Assembly: GCF_000619825.1 (NCBI RefSeq)
Contig: NZ_JHUW01000006.1
Span: forward strand, 372,001-436,000
DNA length: 64,000 nt
Origin: Prevotella sp. MA2016
GTDB lineage: Bacteria; Bacteroidota; Bacteroidia; Bacteroidales; Bacteroidaceae
Direction of reading: 5' to 3'
Part shown: one piece after another, positions 57,101 to 64,000 of the stretch
Numbering within the stretch: position 1 is the first letter of the stretch
Layout: every line of letters begins with the position of its first letter
The notes under the pieces: model-generated
Seen by the model: the letters and a program-made list of their open reading frames with translations, nothing else
Told to the model about the DNA's origin: nothing
Database searches by the model: none
Program-made: the position numbers and the translations under genes

Positions 57101-58100
57101 TGGTGCCAAGTTTGTGACCCATATAGTTGAATCCCTTGAAACTGCGGGGTTGCATGAAGATACCTTTCTGCAGCAGACCAAACCAGAGGTTGCCGCTTTT
57201 ATCTTCAGTAATAGAATATACCTTACTCTTAGCGAGGTCCACCTCAAGCGAGAAGAAGGGATTGTTGGTGAGTTCTTTGTTTCTGGGGTTATAGAGTGCC
57301 AGACCATTGCCGTCGTAGCCAATCACAATATTGCCGTCGTTCTCGCAATAGAGTGCTGATACGGCATTATAGCCGGTCTCATCGATATGTACGAACGTGT
57401 CGCCTTGCATCCTGAATACACCATAGTTGGTACTACCGGCATAGATAATGCCATCTTTTCCTTCACAGAGACATGAAAAGATGACATTGGGGTAGTCCTT
57501 CATATAGCGTTTCAGATTTTTCCCGTTATAAGAAAGGAGTCCCATGTGCTCGGTGGCTATCCACAGTAAGCCCGTGCGGTCTTCAATCATGCTGTTGACA
57601 GTGTGAATGGCTGCTAATGGGCCCTTCTCCTGATAGGCGGTCTTCTGATCCTTGAATTTCATGATACCCAAACCAGAGGTCCCCACCAGTATGTCACCGT
57701 TTGTGCGCTCTAAGAAACAGTTGGGGTAGCTGTGGCCGATGTTGCCTTTCGTGTCGTACATGGTCACATCGTGGAAACCGTTCCCGTCCCATGTCTGCAG
57801 CGCACCATACATACCGAAATAGAAGAGTCCGTTCCGGTCTTGCATCATACTGTTGACATAGTTGCTGGCTAATGAACTGTCGTGCTTATTTTCTTTCTTG
57901 AATACGCGGAATTGATAGCCGTCGTATCGGTTGATACCGTTACGAGTAGTAGTCCAAATGAAACCATCTTTATCAAGATAGACTTGTGTAACGAAGCTGC
58001 TTGATAATTGGTTATCAGTCGTGAAGTACTTTCCCATTTGGGCGAAAGCACTTGAAGAGATGAAAAACGTAGCTAGCGTTAGTAAAAACTTCACTATCAT
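54105..58100 (-). CDS. Hybrid two-component system regulator (HTCS), xylan locus
   Basis: 1331-aa sensor-regulator. Signal 1-20 (ending SAFAQ), Reg_prop beta-propellers about 25-650, Y_Y_Y domain about 680-765, membrane helix about 770-790 (AWAYFFYALIIGLFGWQYL), HisKA with phospho-acceptor His820 in SHEIRTPMT, ATPase (MNVLSNAFKYTP; GTGIGLDL), receiver with phospho-acceptor Asp1127 in LSDIMMPEMDG, and AraC-type HTH about 1230-1328. By position between xyl3A and GH115 it should be the xylan-oligosaccharide sensor (XynR-like) and the probable reader of the paired TGnnACA boxes in this window. A TGTAACA overlaps its own promoter, so self-control is possible. Confidence 0.94.
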   Translation of the reverse strand: MIVKFLLTLATFFISSSAFAQMGKYFTTDNQLSSSFVTQVYLDKDGFIWTTTRNGINRYDGYQFRVFKKENKHDSSLASNYVNSMMQDRNGLFYFGMYGALQTWDGNGFHDVTMYDTKGNIGHSYPNCFLERTNGDILVGTSGLGIMKFKDQKTAYQEKGPLAAIHTVNSMIEDRTGLLWIATEHMGLLSYNGKNLKRYMKDYPNVIFSCLCEGKDGIIYAGSTNYGVFRMQGDTFVHIDETGYNAVSALYCENDGNIVIGYDGNGLALYNPRNKELTNNPFFSLEVDLAKSKVYSITEDKSGNLWFGLLQKGIFMQPRSFKGFNYMGHKLGTSNILGSACIVSVILDSKTRIWAGTDKDGLYCYDFNSKVAKHLKDQYPSVVVSLAEDLNGRIWLGTYREGIGWVDPVTFQYHKVAFPADPHLIVMDIAVGNDGTLWLATMKYGIVRIDANDGHVIATYKMRNGADKNRKLNCITNDYVSQVQLSPDGKRLYVSTTMGLCCLDIPNNSWTSTFGTNCLNYSTPVRITREYDDKLWYGTNEGLFCYDLRTHKTKQYTREDGLADNGIATIERDLHGRLWIATDHGLSCFNPKTEIWQNYFADDGLQSNEFSDGASFMSPNGILAMGGIAGISWFNPNHIEPTKWEAEVKLTSFSINGQQVSRATRSGSYQVTDTTILASQRFELSYSDNTFSIQFSTLTYENPEHISYLYSINGEPFNRLQPGENILTLSHLPQGSYRFRIKAERNNVETPEREFTVIIHSPWYRSAWAYFFYALIIGLFGWQYLSYRRHKEQAKLRLQAHIHAEEMGEAKLRFFMNMSHEIRTPMTLIITPLLSLIKNDDDPNRKIVYETIKRNAERILSLINQMMDLRKIDKGQMQMRMRETNLVSFAKDIYDLFDNQAKAKQIKFIYQYDNERIPVWIDRQNFDKVFMNVLSNAFKYTPVGGEIGIRLSHNSDSATIAIYDNGEGIPEDKINKIFERFYQTPSSVNDRYIGTGIGLDLTRSLVELHYGSITVHNLDKGCEFVITIPLGNSHLKPDEIAYDEEVTENATSALQLEEEPQPEVVTPDIENSQPNRKTTLVIAEDDEEIRNYLESELSKDYEVHACTNGREALGEIIRTKPDLVLSDIMMPEMDGNTLCTHLKTNPDTNSIPVILLTAKNRDEDKLEGLETGADAYLVKPFNMDILRRTILNLINRQRLLRLKYERTDSLEEQVSNVDLKSPDDKLLERIMECINKNLNNSDLSVDMIAETAGISRVHLHRKMKDLTGQTPHDFIRNIRLKKAAQLLTMPGMNVTEVMYACGFSNSASFSTVFRKFYGMSPRDYLREHEER

Positions 58101-58153
58101 TGTTTTGTTAGTAATTAAATGGTCGCGTTAGTTGTTTTATTGCTTATTTGTTG

Positions 58154-58185
58154 CAAAGATACTGTATTTTTTGTGATGTAACAAA
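58154..58185 (-). promoter_or_regulatory. Promoter of the xylan HTCS gene
   Basis: Minus-strand -7 TATCTTTG (58161-58154) and -33 TTTG (58185-58182), 20-bp spacer. A TGTAACA at 58177-58183 overlaps the -33. Confidence 0.7.
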
Positions 58186-58189
58186 CAAA

Positions 58190-58255
58190 TGTTACAAATT
58201 CTAAAGTTTTTGATACATTTGATGTAGTTTCGCTCCTAAAATCTCTTTAACTTTG
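58190..58255 (+). promoter_or_regulatory. Xylan-type operator and promoter for the GH115 gene
   Basis: Box 1 TGTTACA at 58190, box 2 TGATACA at 58211 (21 bp on), -7 TAACTTTG at 58248 (37 bp on), ATG at 58286. This is the clearest copy of the architecture. Confidence 0.8.
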
Positions 58256-58285
58256 CGGCAAATTATATAATTTGTAACATTCGCG

Positions 58286-60784
58286 ATGAAGAATAGAAGA
58301 CTTGTTTTGTTCGGAACAATGGTGTTCCTGATGTGTATGATGGCTGTTTCGCATCTGAGAGCGACTGATCGTTTTGTTGCATTCCAGCCCTCGGCAGACG
58401 CATGGCAGTTGAGACAAATGACTGTTGGTTTGAGTCAGCGTGAGCATAGTTGTGTGCAGTTGGCTGCTGGCAACCTCTTGACTGATTTTGAGAAGGTGAC
58501 GGGTAAGAAAGGCACTTTCGCCAATGAGGCAGTCGAGGTGCTGATAGGTACAGTGGGATGTAATCAACAGATAGACCAGTGGGTGAAGCAAGGTGAACTG
58601 GCCGACTTGAAAGGTAAGACCGAGAAATATATCATCAAGACCATCGGTGGTCAGTTGGTGATTGCGGGCAGTGATAAGCGTGGAACAGTGTATGGTATCT
58701 ATGAACTGTCGAAGCAAATCGGTGTCTCGCCCTGGTATTACTGGGCCGATGTGCCAGTAGAGCAGCATGCTGCGCTCTATATAAAGAAAGGTGAATATAC
58801 CGATGGTGAGCCTGCCGTGCGTTATCGTGGTCTTTTCTTGAATGATGAGGCCCCCTGTCTCACGACATGGGTTAAGAATACTTTCGGTACGGACTACGGC
58901 GGGCATCAGTTCTATGAAAAAGTGTTTGAACTGATTCTTAGACTGAAAGGCAACTACCTCTGGCCTGCCATGTGGGGATGGGCTTTCTATGCCGACGACC
59001 CAGAGAACCTGAAGACTGCTGATAAGATGGGTGTGATGATGGGAACCTCGCACCATGAGCCCATGGCGCGTAACCATCAGGAGTATGCCCGCCACCGTAA
59101 AGACTGGGGAGCTTGGAACTATTCTACGAATAAATATAATTTGGATCGCTTTTTCCGTGAAGGAATAGAGCGCATGAAGAACACCGACGACATCGTGACC
59201 ATCGGTATGCGTGGTGATGGTGATGAGGCTATGGGTAACACCACTGATACACGATTGCTGGAGGATATCATCAACAACCAGCGCCGTATTATCAAGGAGG
59301 TGACTAAGCGTCCTGCCAAGGAGACACCGCAGATATGGGCCTTATATAAAGAGGTGCAGGACTATTATGATGCCGGACTGCGTGTGCCCGATGATGTCAC
59401 GATCCTGTTGTGTGACGACAACTGGGGAAATGTGCGTCGAATACCTACTGCTCAGGAACGTAAACGTAAAGGCGGGTGGGGACTCTACTACCATGTGGAT
59501 TACGTGGGTGCCCCTCGTAACTCGAAATGGATCAATGTCACCCCCACTCAGAATATGTGGGAGCAGCTACAGTTGGCCTATAACGGTGGTATCCAGAAAC
59601 TGTGGATCCTGAATGTGGGCGACCTGAAGCCGATGGAATATCCTATCCAGCTGTTTATGGATATGGCTTGGAATCCCACGCAGTATCAGGCTGACAACCT
59701 GCTTGAGCACACACGCGACTTCTGTGCAGAGAGTTTTGGCGAGGCGCATGCTGATGAGGCGGCATCTATCCTGAACTTGGTTTGTAAGTATAATGGTCGT
59801 ATCACCGCAGAGATGTTGGATGCCCGTACCTATACCTGCGATGAGTTTGAACGGGTGGTGAATGAGTATCGTGCACTCGAAGCCCGTGCCTTGCGCTTGT
59901 TTATCGAACTGGATCCTACCTGTCAGGATGCTTATCGCCAGTTGATCCTCTTCCCGGTTCAGGCCATGGGTAACATCTACGAGATGTACTATGCGCAGGC
60001 CATGAACCTGCAACTGGCCAAGGCCAACGACCCCGAAGCCAACCAGTGGGCAGAGCGCTGTCGTCAGGCTTTTAAGCGCGACTCGGTGCTGTGCCGCTAT
60101 TATAATAAGGTGATGGCAGGCGGTAAGTGGGATGGTATGATGATACAGAAGCACATCAGCTATCGCACCTGGAATGATAACTATCGTGCTGATGTATGTC
60201 CACGCCTGGTTGAAGTGCCCGCGCCTGCCCATGGACCGGTGTTTGTGCCTCGTGATGGTTATATCAGTATAGAGGCCGAACATACTTATGACCGTCAGGA
60301 TGCGAAGGATGCCCGATGGACGGTGATTCCTTATATGGGGCGCACTTTGAGTGGTATCGCCCTGATGCCTTATACTGCCGCAACCGGTCAGGCTGAGCTT
60401 TCTTATAAGTTCAGATCAGGCGATGTGAAAACGGTGAAAGTGCATGTCGTCACCAAATCTACGCTCGATTTCTTGGATAAAGGCGGTTTGGTGTATGAGG
60501 TGGCCATTGATGGGCAGCCGTCTGCCACAGTGAATTTCAATCAAAACCTGAACGAGAAGCCCGAGAATATCTACTCGGTATATTATCCAACAGTGGCCAA
60601 GCGCGTGGTAGAAAAGGTGGTGGAATTGCCGATAGATGCCAGCAAGGATATACACACGCTGACCCTGCATCCACAAGACCCTGGTATCGTGTTTGAGAAG
60701 ATTGTGATAGATCTGGGTGGCTATCAACCGCAGTACCTGTTTGGAAAAGAGTCGCCTAAAACATATACTGGTCCGGGCTTATAA
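58286..60784 (+). CDS. GH115 xylan alpha-1,2-glucuronidase
   Basis: 832-aa secreted enzyme that removes (4-O-methyl-)glucuronic acid from xylan. Signal about 1-26. Family blocks: FVAFQPSADAWQLRQMTVG near 30, EKYIIKTIGGQLVIAGSDKRGTVYGIYELSKQIGVSPWYYWADVPV near 113-158, RYRGLFLNDEAPCLTTWV near 180, LKGNYLWPAMWGWAFYADDPEN near 222, and GMRGDGDEAMG near 312. The C-terminal about 170 residues (YISIEAEHTYDR ...) form the usual beta-sandwich. Divergent from the HTCS gene. It complements the arabinofuranosidase and xylosidase functions in the cluster. Confidence 0.93.
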   Translation: MKNRRLVLFGTMVFLMCMMAVSHLRATDRFVAFQPSADAWQLRQMTVGLSQREHSCVQLAAGNLLTDFEKVTGKKGTFANEAVEVLIGTVGCNQQIDQWVKQGELADLKGKTEKYIIKTIGGQLVIAGSDKRGTVYGIYELSKQIGVSPWYYWADVPVEQHAALYIKKGEYTDGEPAVRYRGLFLNDEAPCLTTWVKNTFGTDYGGHQFYEKVFELILRLKGNYLWPAMWGWAFYADDPENLKTADKMGVMMGTSHHEPMARNHQEYARHRKDWGAWNYSTNKYNLDRFFREGIERMKNTDDIVTIGMRGDGDEAMGNTTDTRLLEDIINNQRRIIKEVTKRPAKETPQIWALYKEVQDYYDAGLRVPDDVTILLCDDNWGNVRRIPTAQERKRKGGWGLYYHVDYVGAPRNSKWINVTPTQNMWEQLQLAYNGGIQKLWILNVGDLKPMEYPIQLFMDMAWNPTQYQADNLLEHTRDFCAESFGEAHADEAASILNLVCKYNGRITAEMLDARTYTCDEFERVVNEYRALEARALRLFIELDPTCQDAYRQLILFPVQAMGNIYEMYYAQAMNLQLAKANDPEANQWAERCRQAFKRDSVLCRYYNKVMAGGKWDGMMIQKHISYRTWNDNYRADVCPRLVEVPAPAHGPVFVPRDGYISIEAEHTYDRQDAKDARWTVIPYMGRTLSGIALMPYTAATGQAELSYKFRSGDVKTVKVHVVTKSTLDFLDKGGLVYEVAIDGQPSATVNFNQNLNEKPENIYSVYYPTVAKRVVEKVVELPIDASKDIHTLTLHPQDPGIVFEKIVIDLGGYQPQYLFGKESPKTYTGPGL

Positions 60785-60805
60785 CAGCTCGGACTTTTTT
60801 TGTTG

Positions 60806-60871
60806 TGTTACTTTTCGTAAAGTATAAGTTACATTTGCTAAAAGATATGTCGTGAAATTGGTGTACCTTTG
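60806..60871 (+). promoter_or_regulatory. Xylan-type operator and promoter for the double-GH43 gene
   Basis: Box 1 TGTTACT at 60806, box 2 AGTTACA at 60827 (21 bp on), -7 TACCTTTG at 60864 (37 bp on). The -7 lies inside a longer reading frame from 60852 and so decides the start at 60900. Confidence 0.7.
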
Positions 60872-60899
60872 CAGCAGCAAACTAATAAACGTAAAAAGA

Positions 60900-63662
60900 A
60901 TGATAAATAGATCAACTGCAGTAGCAGCAGTCATGTTGTTATCGATAGGTGCGAAGGCGCAGAATCCCTTCGTGCAGACTTGGTGTACCAGCGACCCCGC
61001 GCCATTGGTGCACAACGGTACGATGTATGTATATACTGGTCATGATGAGGATGGTGCCGACTTCTTCTGGATGCAGGAGTGGCGTGTGTATTCCACGCAG
61101 GATATGGTGAACTGGCAGGACCATGGTTCGCCTTTGGCTCTAGAGAGTTTTTCATGGGCCGACGACCGTGCCTGGGCTGGTCAGACTATCGAGCGCGACG
61201 GAAAGTTCTACTGGTATATCTGTGCGCATTCAAAACTGTCGGGCGGCATGGCCATCGGTGTGGCTGTGAGCGATTCGCCCACAGGGCCGTTTAAGGATGC
61301 CATCGGCAAACCGCTCTTTGAGAATGGTTCGTGGGATCATATCGACCCTACGGTGATGATAGATGATGACGGGCAGGCCTGGTTGATGTGGGGTAACCCG
61401 CAGGTGTATTACCTGAAGCTGAACCGCGACATGATATCGTATGAAGGTGAACTGGGTAAGTTGCCGATGACCGAAGAAGCTTTTGGCGGTCCGATGATGA
61501 AAGAGCGCGAGAAAGGAAAGGTCTATAAGGACTCGTATGTAGAGGGCCCTTGGCTCACGAAGCGCAATGGCGTTTATCAGTTGCTCTATGCTGCTGGCGG
61601 TGTGCCTGAGCATATCTCTTACAGCACAGCTCCATCGCCTCTAGGGCCCTGGAAGTATGCTGGCGAGATTATGCCACTCTGCGATACCAACTCGTTTACC
61701 AACCACTGTGGTGTGGCCGACTATAAGGGGCATAGCTATTTCTTCTACCATACCGGAAAGTTGCCCAATGGTGGTGGCTTCGGTCGCAGTGTGGCTGTCG
61801 AGGAGTTTAAGTACAATGCCGATGGCAGCTTTCCTAAGATTATGCCTACCGATGCCGGTGTGAAGCCTGTTGGCACGTTTAACCCTTATCGTAAGGTTGA
61901 GGCCGAGACCATGGCCTTCTCGAAAGGTTTGAAAACCGAGCAAAATGATGAGGTAGGGGTTTATGTCAGTGACATCCACAATGGCGACTATATCAAATTG
62001 CAGAATGTGGCCTTTGCCAACAAGTATCCACGTACGTTCACAGCCCGTGTGGCCAGTGGTTTGCGTGGTGGTCGAATTGAGATACATCTCGACAGTATCG
62101 GTGGCAGATGTCTTGGCACCTTGAATGTGCCTGCTACGGGTGGTTGGGAGAAGTGGCAGACCATTACTACTGATTTGGATTACTCGACCATTACCGATAT
62201 TGACGCGCCTACCCGTACCATCTCGGGTTTAAAGCTCCCTGAGACAGCCGATGTCTATCTGGTGTTCAAAGGTCGTAAGGGTCCGAAACTCTTTAATTTC
62301 GACTGGTGGGAAATGCGTGGACTGGAGCAGGTGAACATGCCTTTGTTCCAAACCAAATATACGGCCGACCCATCGCCACTGGTAGTAGGTGATACCCTGT
62401 TCCTCTATACCTCGCACGATGCCTCGCCAGAGGATATCCCCGATGTGAACGAGAAGAGCTCGGCTGGATTCTTTATGTACGATTGGTTGCTGTGGAGCAC
62501 TACCGATATGGTGAACTGGACCGAGCATGGTGCTGTGGCTTCGTTGAAGGACTTCCCTTGGCGCAGTCGTGAGAATGGTGCCTGGGCCATCCAGACCGTG
62601 GAGCGCAATGGGAAATATTATCTCTATGCGCCCTTGCATGGTCATGGCATTGGTGTGCTGAAGTCCGACTCGCCTTACGGTCCGTTTAAGGATCCACTCG
62701 GCAAACCGCTGGTATGGGATCAGAGCAACTGGTATGATATCGACCCATCGGTTTATACCGACGACGATGGCCAGGCTTATATGTACTGGGGTAATCCCCA
62801 TACCTTCTGGGCTAAGTTGGGTGAGGACATGACATCTGTGACGAGCAGTGTCACCAAGTTGCCACATATTCCTAACTATCAGGAGGGACCTTGGTTCTAT
62901 AAGCGGAACGGAAAATACTATCTGGGCTTTGCTTCTACTTGTTGTCCTGAGGCTTTGGGCTATGCCATGAGTGACAGTCCCACCGGACCTTGGGAGTGGA
63001 AGGGTTATATTATGAAACCCACCCAGCGCGACCGTGGTAACCATCCCGGTATCTGCGATTTCAAGGGGCATTCGTATGTGTTCGGTCAGAACTACGACCT
63101 GATGCACTTGGAGACCTTTGTGCACCATGAGCGTCGCAGTGTGTCGGCACAGGAGATTACCTACAATGCCGATGGTACCATCCAGGAGATTCCTTATTGG
63201 TTGGACCAGCAGCCCATGAAGCAGTTGCACTGGCTGAACCCCTACCAGCGTGTGGAGGCTGAGACCATGGCATGGGGCTTCGGACTGAAGAGTGCCAAGA
63301 TGGGTATCGAGAATACCGGTGTGGTAGCTGATATGCCTACCTCTACGGGTAAGAAGAATATGTATATCTTTGATATCAACGATGGCGAATATATCAAACT
63401 GCGTGGTGTTGACTTTGGTGCAGGTGCCAAGCAGTTTAACATCACCGCTGCCGCTACTGGTGGTTGCACCGTCAGTCTGCGATTAGACTGTGCTGATGGT
63501 CCTGTGGTAGGTACCGTCACCATCGGTAAGACCGGTAGTGCTGAGAAGTACCGCTCATTCAGTGGCAAAGTGAAGAATGCTGCTGGTGTGCATGATCTCT
63601 ATATTTGTTTCGATAAGGCCAACGGCGATGTCCGTCTGGATTGGTGGCAGTTTAAAAAGTAA
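60900..63662 (+). CDS. Tandem GH43-CBM6-GH43-CBM6 enzyme
   Basis: 920 aa from the ATG at 60900 (MINRSTAVAAVMLLS), with signal to about residue 21. An earlier frame start at 60852 is excluded because the promoter -7 lies within it. Two complete units follow one another: GH43 about 22-325 (base Asp32 in SDPAP, DHIDPTV, YVEGPW), CBM6-like about 335-465 (EAETMAFS ... NFDWWEM), GH43 about 475-770 (base Asp490 in ADPSP, YDIDPSV, YQEGPW), CBM6-like about 785-920 (EAETMAWG ... RLDWWQF). All catalytic acids are kept in both units. Likely arabinofuranosidase and/or xylosidase on substituted xylan. The GH31 start follows 4 bp after the stop. Confidence 0.92.
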   Translation: MINRSTAVAAVMLLSIGAKAQNPFVQTWCTSDPAPLVHNGTMYVYTGHDEDGADFFWMQEWRVYSTQDMVNWQDHGSPLALESFSWADDRAWAGQTIERDGKFYWYICAHSKLSGGMAIGVAVSDSPTGPFKDAIGKPLFENGSWDHIDPTVMIDDDGQAWLMWGNPQVYYLKLNRDMISYEGELGKLPMTEEAFGGPMMKEREKGKVYKDSYVEGPWLTKRNGVYQLLYAAGGVPEHISYSTAPSPLGPWKYAGEIMPLCDTNSFTNHCGVADYKGHSYFFYHTGKLPNGGGFGRSVAVEEFKYNADGSFPKIMPTDAGVKPVGTFNPYRKVEAETMAFSKGLKTEQNDEVGVYVSDIHNGDYIKLQNVAFANKYPRTFTARVASGLRGGRIEIHLDSIGGRCLGTLNVPATGGWEKWQTITTDLDYSTITDIDAPTRTISGLKLPETADVYLVFKGRKGPKLFNFDWWEMRGLEQVNMPLFQTKYTADPSPLVVGDTLFLYTSHDASPEDIPDVNEKSSAGFFMYDWLLWSTTDMVNWTEHGAVASLKDFPWRSRENGAWAIQTVERNGKYYLYAPLHGHGIGVLKSDSPYGPFKDPLGKPLVWDQSNWYDIDPSVYTDDDGQAYMYWGNPHTFWAKLGEDMTSVTSSVTKLPHIPNYQEGPWFYKRNGKYYLGFASTCCPEALGYAMSDSPTGPWEWKGYIMKPTQRDRGNHPGICDFKGHSYVFGQNYDLMHLETFVHHERRSVSAQEITYNADGTIQEIPYWLDQQPMKQLHWLNPYQRVEAETMAWGFGLKSAKMGIENTGVVADMPTSTGKKNMYIFDINDGEYIKLRGVDFGAGAKQFNITAAATGGCTVSLRLDCADGPVVGTVTIGKTGSAEKYRSFSGKVKNAAGVHDLYICFDKANGDVRLDWWQFKK

Positions 63663-63665
63663 TCA

Positions 63666-64000
63666 ATGATAATGAAAAAACTAATATCAACTATTTTGTT
63701 CTGCGTGGTGGCTGTGATGGCCACAGCGCAGAACTTTTCTGTAACTTATGTGGCAAAGAATGCTGTCAGAGTGAGGTATGCTGGCAATGAGAAAAGCGAC
63801 CTGCCCGACTGGCTCTATGTGAAGCACGATGAACTGAAAAAGGCCGATGTCAAAGCAGTGGTTGATGGCAACACGCTGACTGTGAGCGATAAAACCGGTT
63901 GTGCGGTGTTTCGCGCCACGAAACATCAACTCACTGCCGGTGAGGCTACGCTGACTTTCGACTCGCCAAAGGATGAATATCTCTTTGGATTGGGACAGTT
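63666..64000 (+). CDS. N-terminal part of a GH31 enzyme, probably alpha-xylosidase (partial)
   Basis: Runs off the window. ATG at 63666 (MIMKKLISTILF) or, more likely, at 63672 (MKKLI). Signal peptide to about residue 22 (ATAQ), then the N-terminal GH31 beta-sandwich (VTYVAKNAVRVRYAG ... VVDGNTLTVSDKTG), ending in FDSPKDEYLFGLGQ, the conserved GH31 block before the barrel. GH31 covers alpha-xylosidases and alpha-glucosidases; the xylan context favours the former. Co-transcribed with the double GH43. Confidence 0.75.
   Translation, partial: MIMKKLISTILFCVVAVMATAQNFSVTYVAKNAVRVRYAGNEKSDLPDWLYVKHDELKKADVKAVVDGNTLTVSDKTGCAVFRATKHQLTAGEATLTFDSPKDEYLFGLGQ

Noticed and set aside
60852..60899. N-terminal extension (MKLVYLCSSKL...) of the double-GH43 gene
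   Set aside because: The promoter -7 element TACCTTTG (60864-60871) lies inside it, so this part is not transcribed from that promoter, and the signal peptide starts at 60900.

Overview
This window reads as a Bacteroidota genome of the rumen Prevotella / Xylanibacter type. Evidence: five SusC/SusD-type genes and partners, two hybrid two-component systems (HTCS), Bacteroidota promoters (-7 TAnnTTTG, -33 TTTG), GLPGLI and DUF4421 families, and codon use to match. The order GH10-CE1 / GH95 / GH3-with-PA14 at 46.6-54.1 kb, together with a CE6-CE1 fusion at 12 kb, matches the published Prevotella ruminicola 23 genes xyn10D-fae1A, xyl3A and axe1-6A. With the ATG start chosen here the xylanase nucleophile is E280, the residue number used in that work. 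I therefore think this is Xylanibacter (Prevotella) ruminicola or a very close relative.

Layout. 0-14 kb, xylan block A: the tail of a probable GH13 gene, two GH43 enzymes, a SusD/SusC pair, a TPR-PP2C phosphatase (all on the minus strand) and the CE6-CE1 esterase. 14-34 kb, alpha-mannan locus: SusC/SusD, GH125, GH92, a second SusC/SusD, a SusE-like protein, GH76 and an HTCS. 34-37.5 kb: DUF4421, a cytidylate-kinase-like protein and a membrane AraC regulator. 37.5-40.2 kb: a two-gene VapE/primase plus DUF6078 cassette enclosed by 93-bp structured inverted repeats. 40.2-46.4 kb: a TPR-membrane-HTH regulator divergent from two small secreted proteins, GLPGLI and an outer-membrane beta-barrel, then a truncated HEPN-like gene. 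46.6-64 kb, xylan block B: xylanase-feruloyl esterase, GH95, GH3, HTCS, GH115, a GH43-CBM6-GH43-CBM6 fusion and the start of a GH31.

The most informative regulatory signals are two promoter architectures read by eye. Five of five plus-strand xylan promoters carry two TGnnAC(A/T)-like boxes exactly 21 bp apart, with the second box exactly 37 bp before the -7 element. Related sites precede the minus-strand GH43 and SusC operons about 50 kb away. The two alpha-mannan promoters instead carry two (A/T)GGACA boxes 21 bp apart, 26 bp before the -7. These codes link the separated xylan blocks to one HTCS and assign the 14.3-kb SusC/SusD pair to mannan.

The enzymes fit together. The xylan set (endo-xylanase, feruloyl and acetyl esterases, xylosidase, arabinofuranosidases, glucuronidase, possible L-galactosidase, alpha-xylosidase) suits cereal glucuronoarabinoxylan. 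The mannan set (GH76 endo-1,6, GH92 alpha-mannosidase, GH125 exo-1,6) suits yeast or fungal alpha-mannan. No rRNA, tRNA, CRISPR array or classical insertion sequence was seen.
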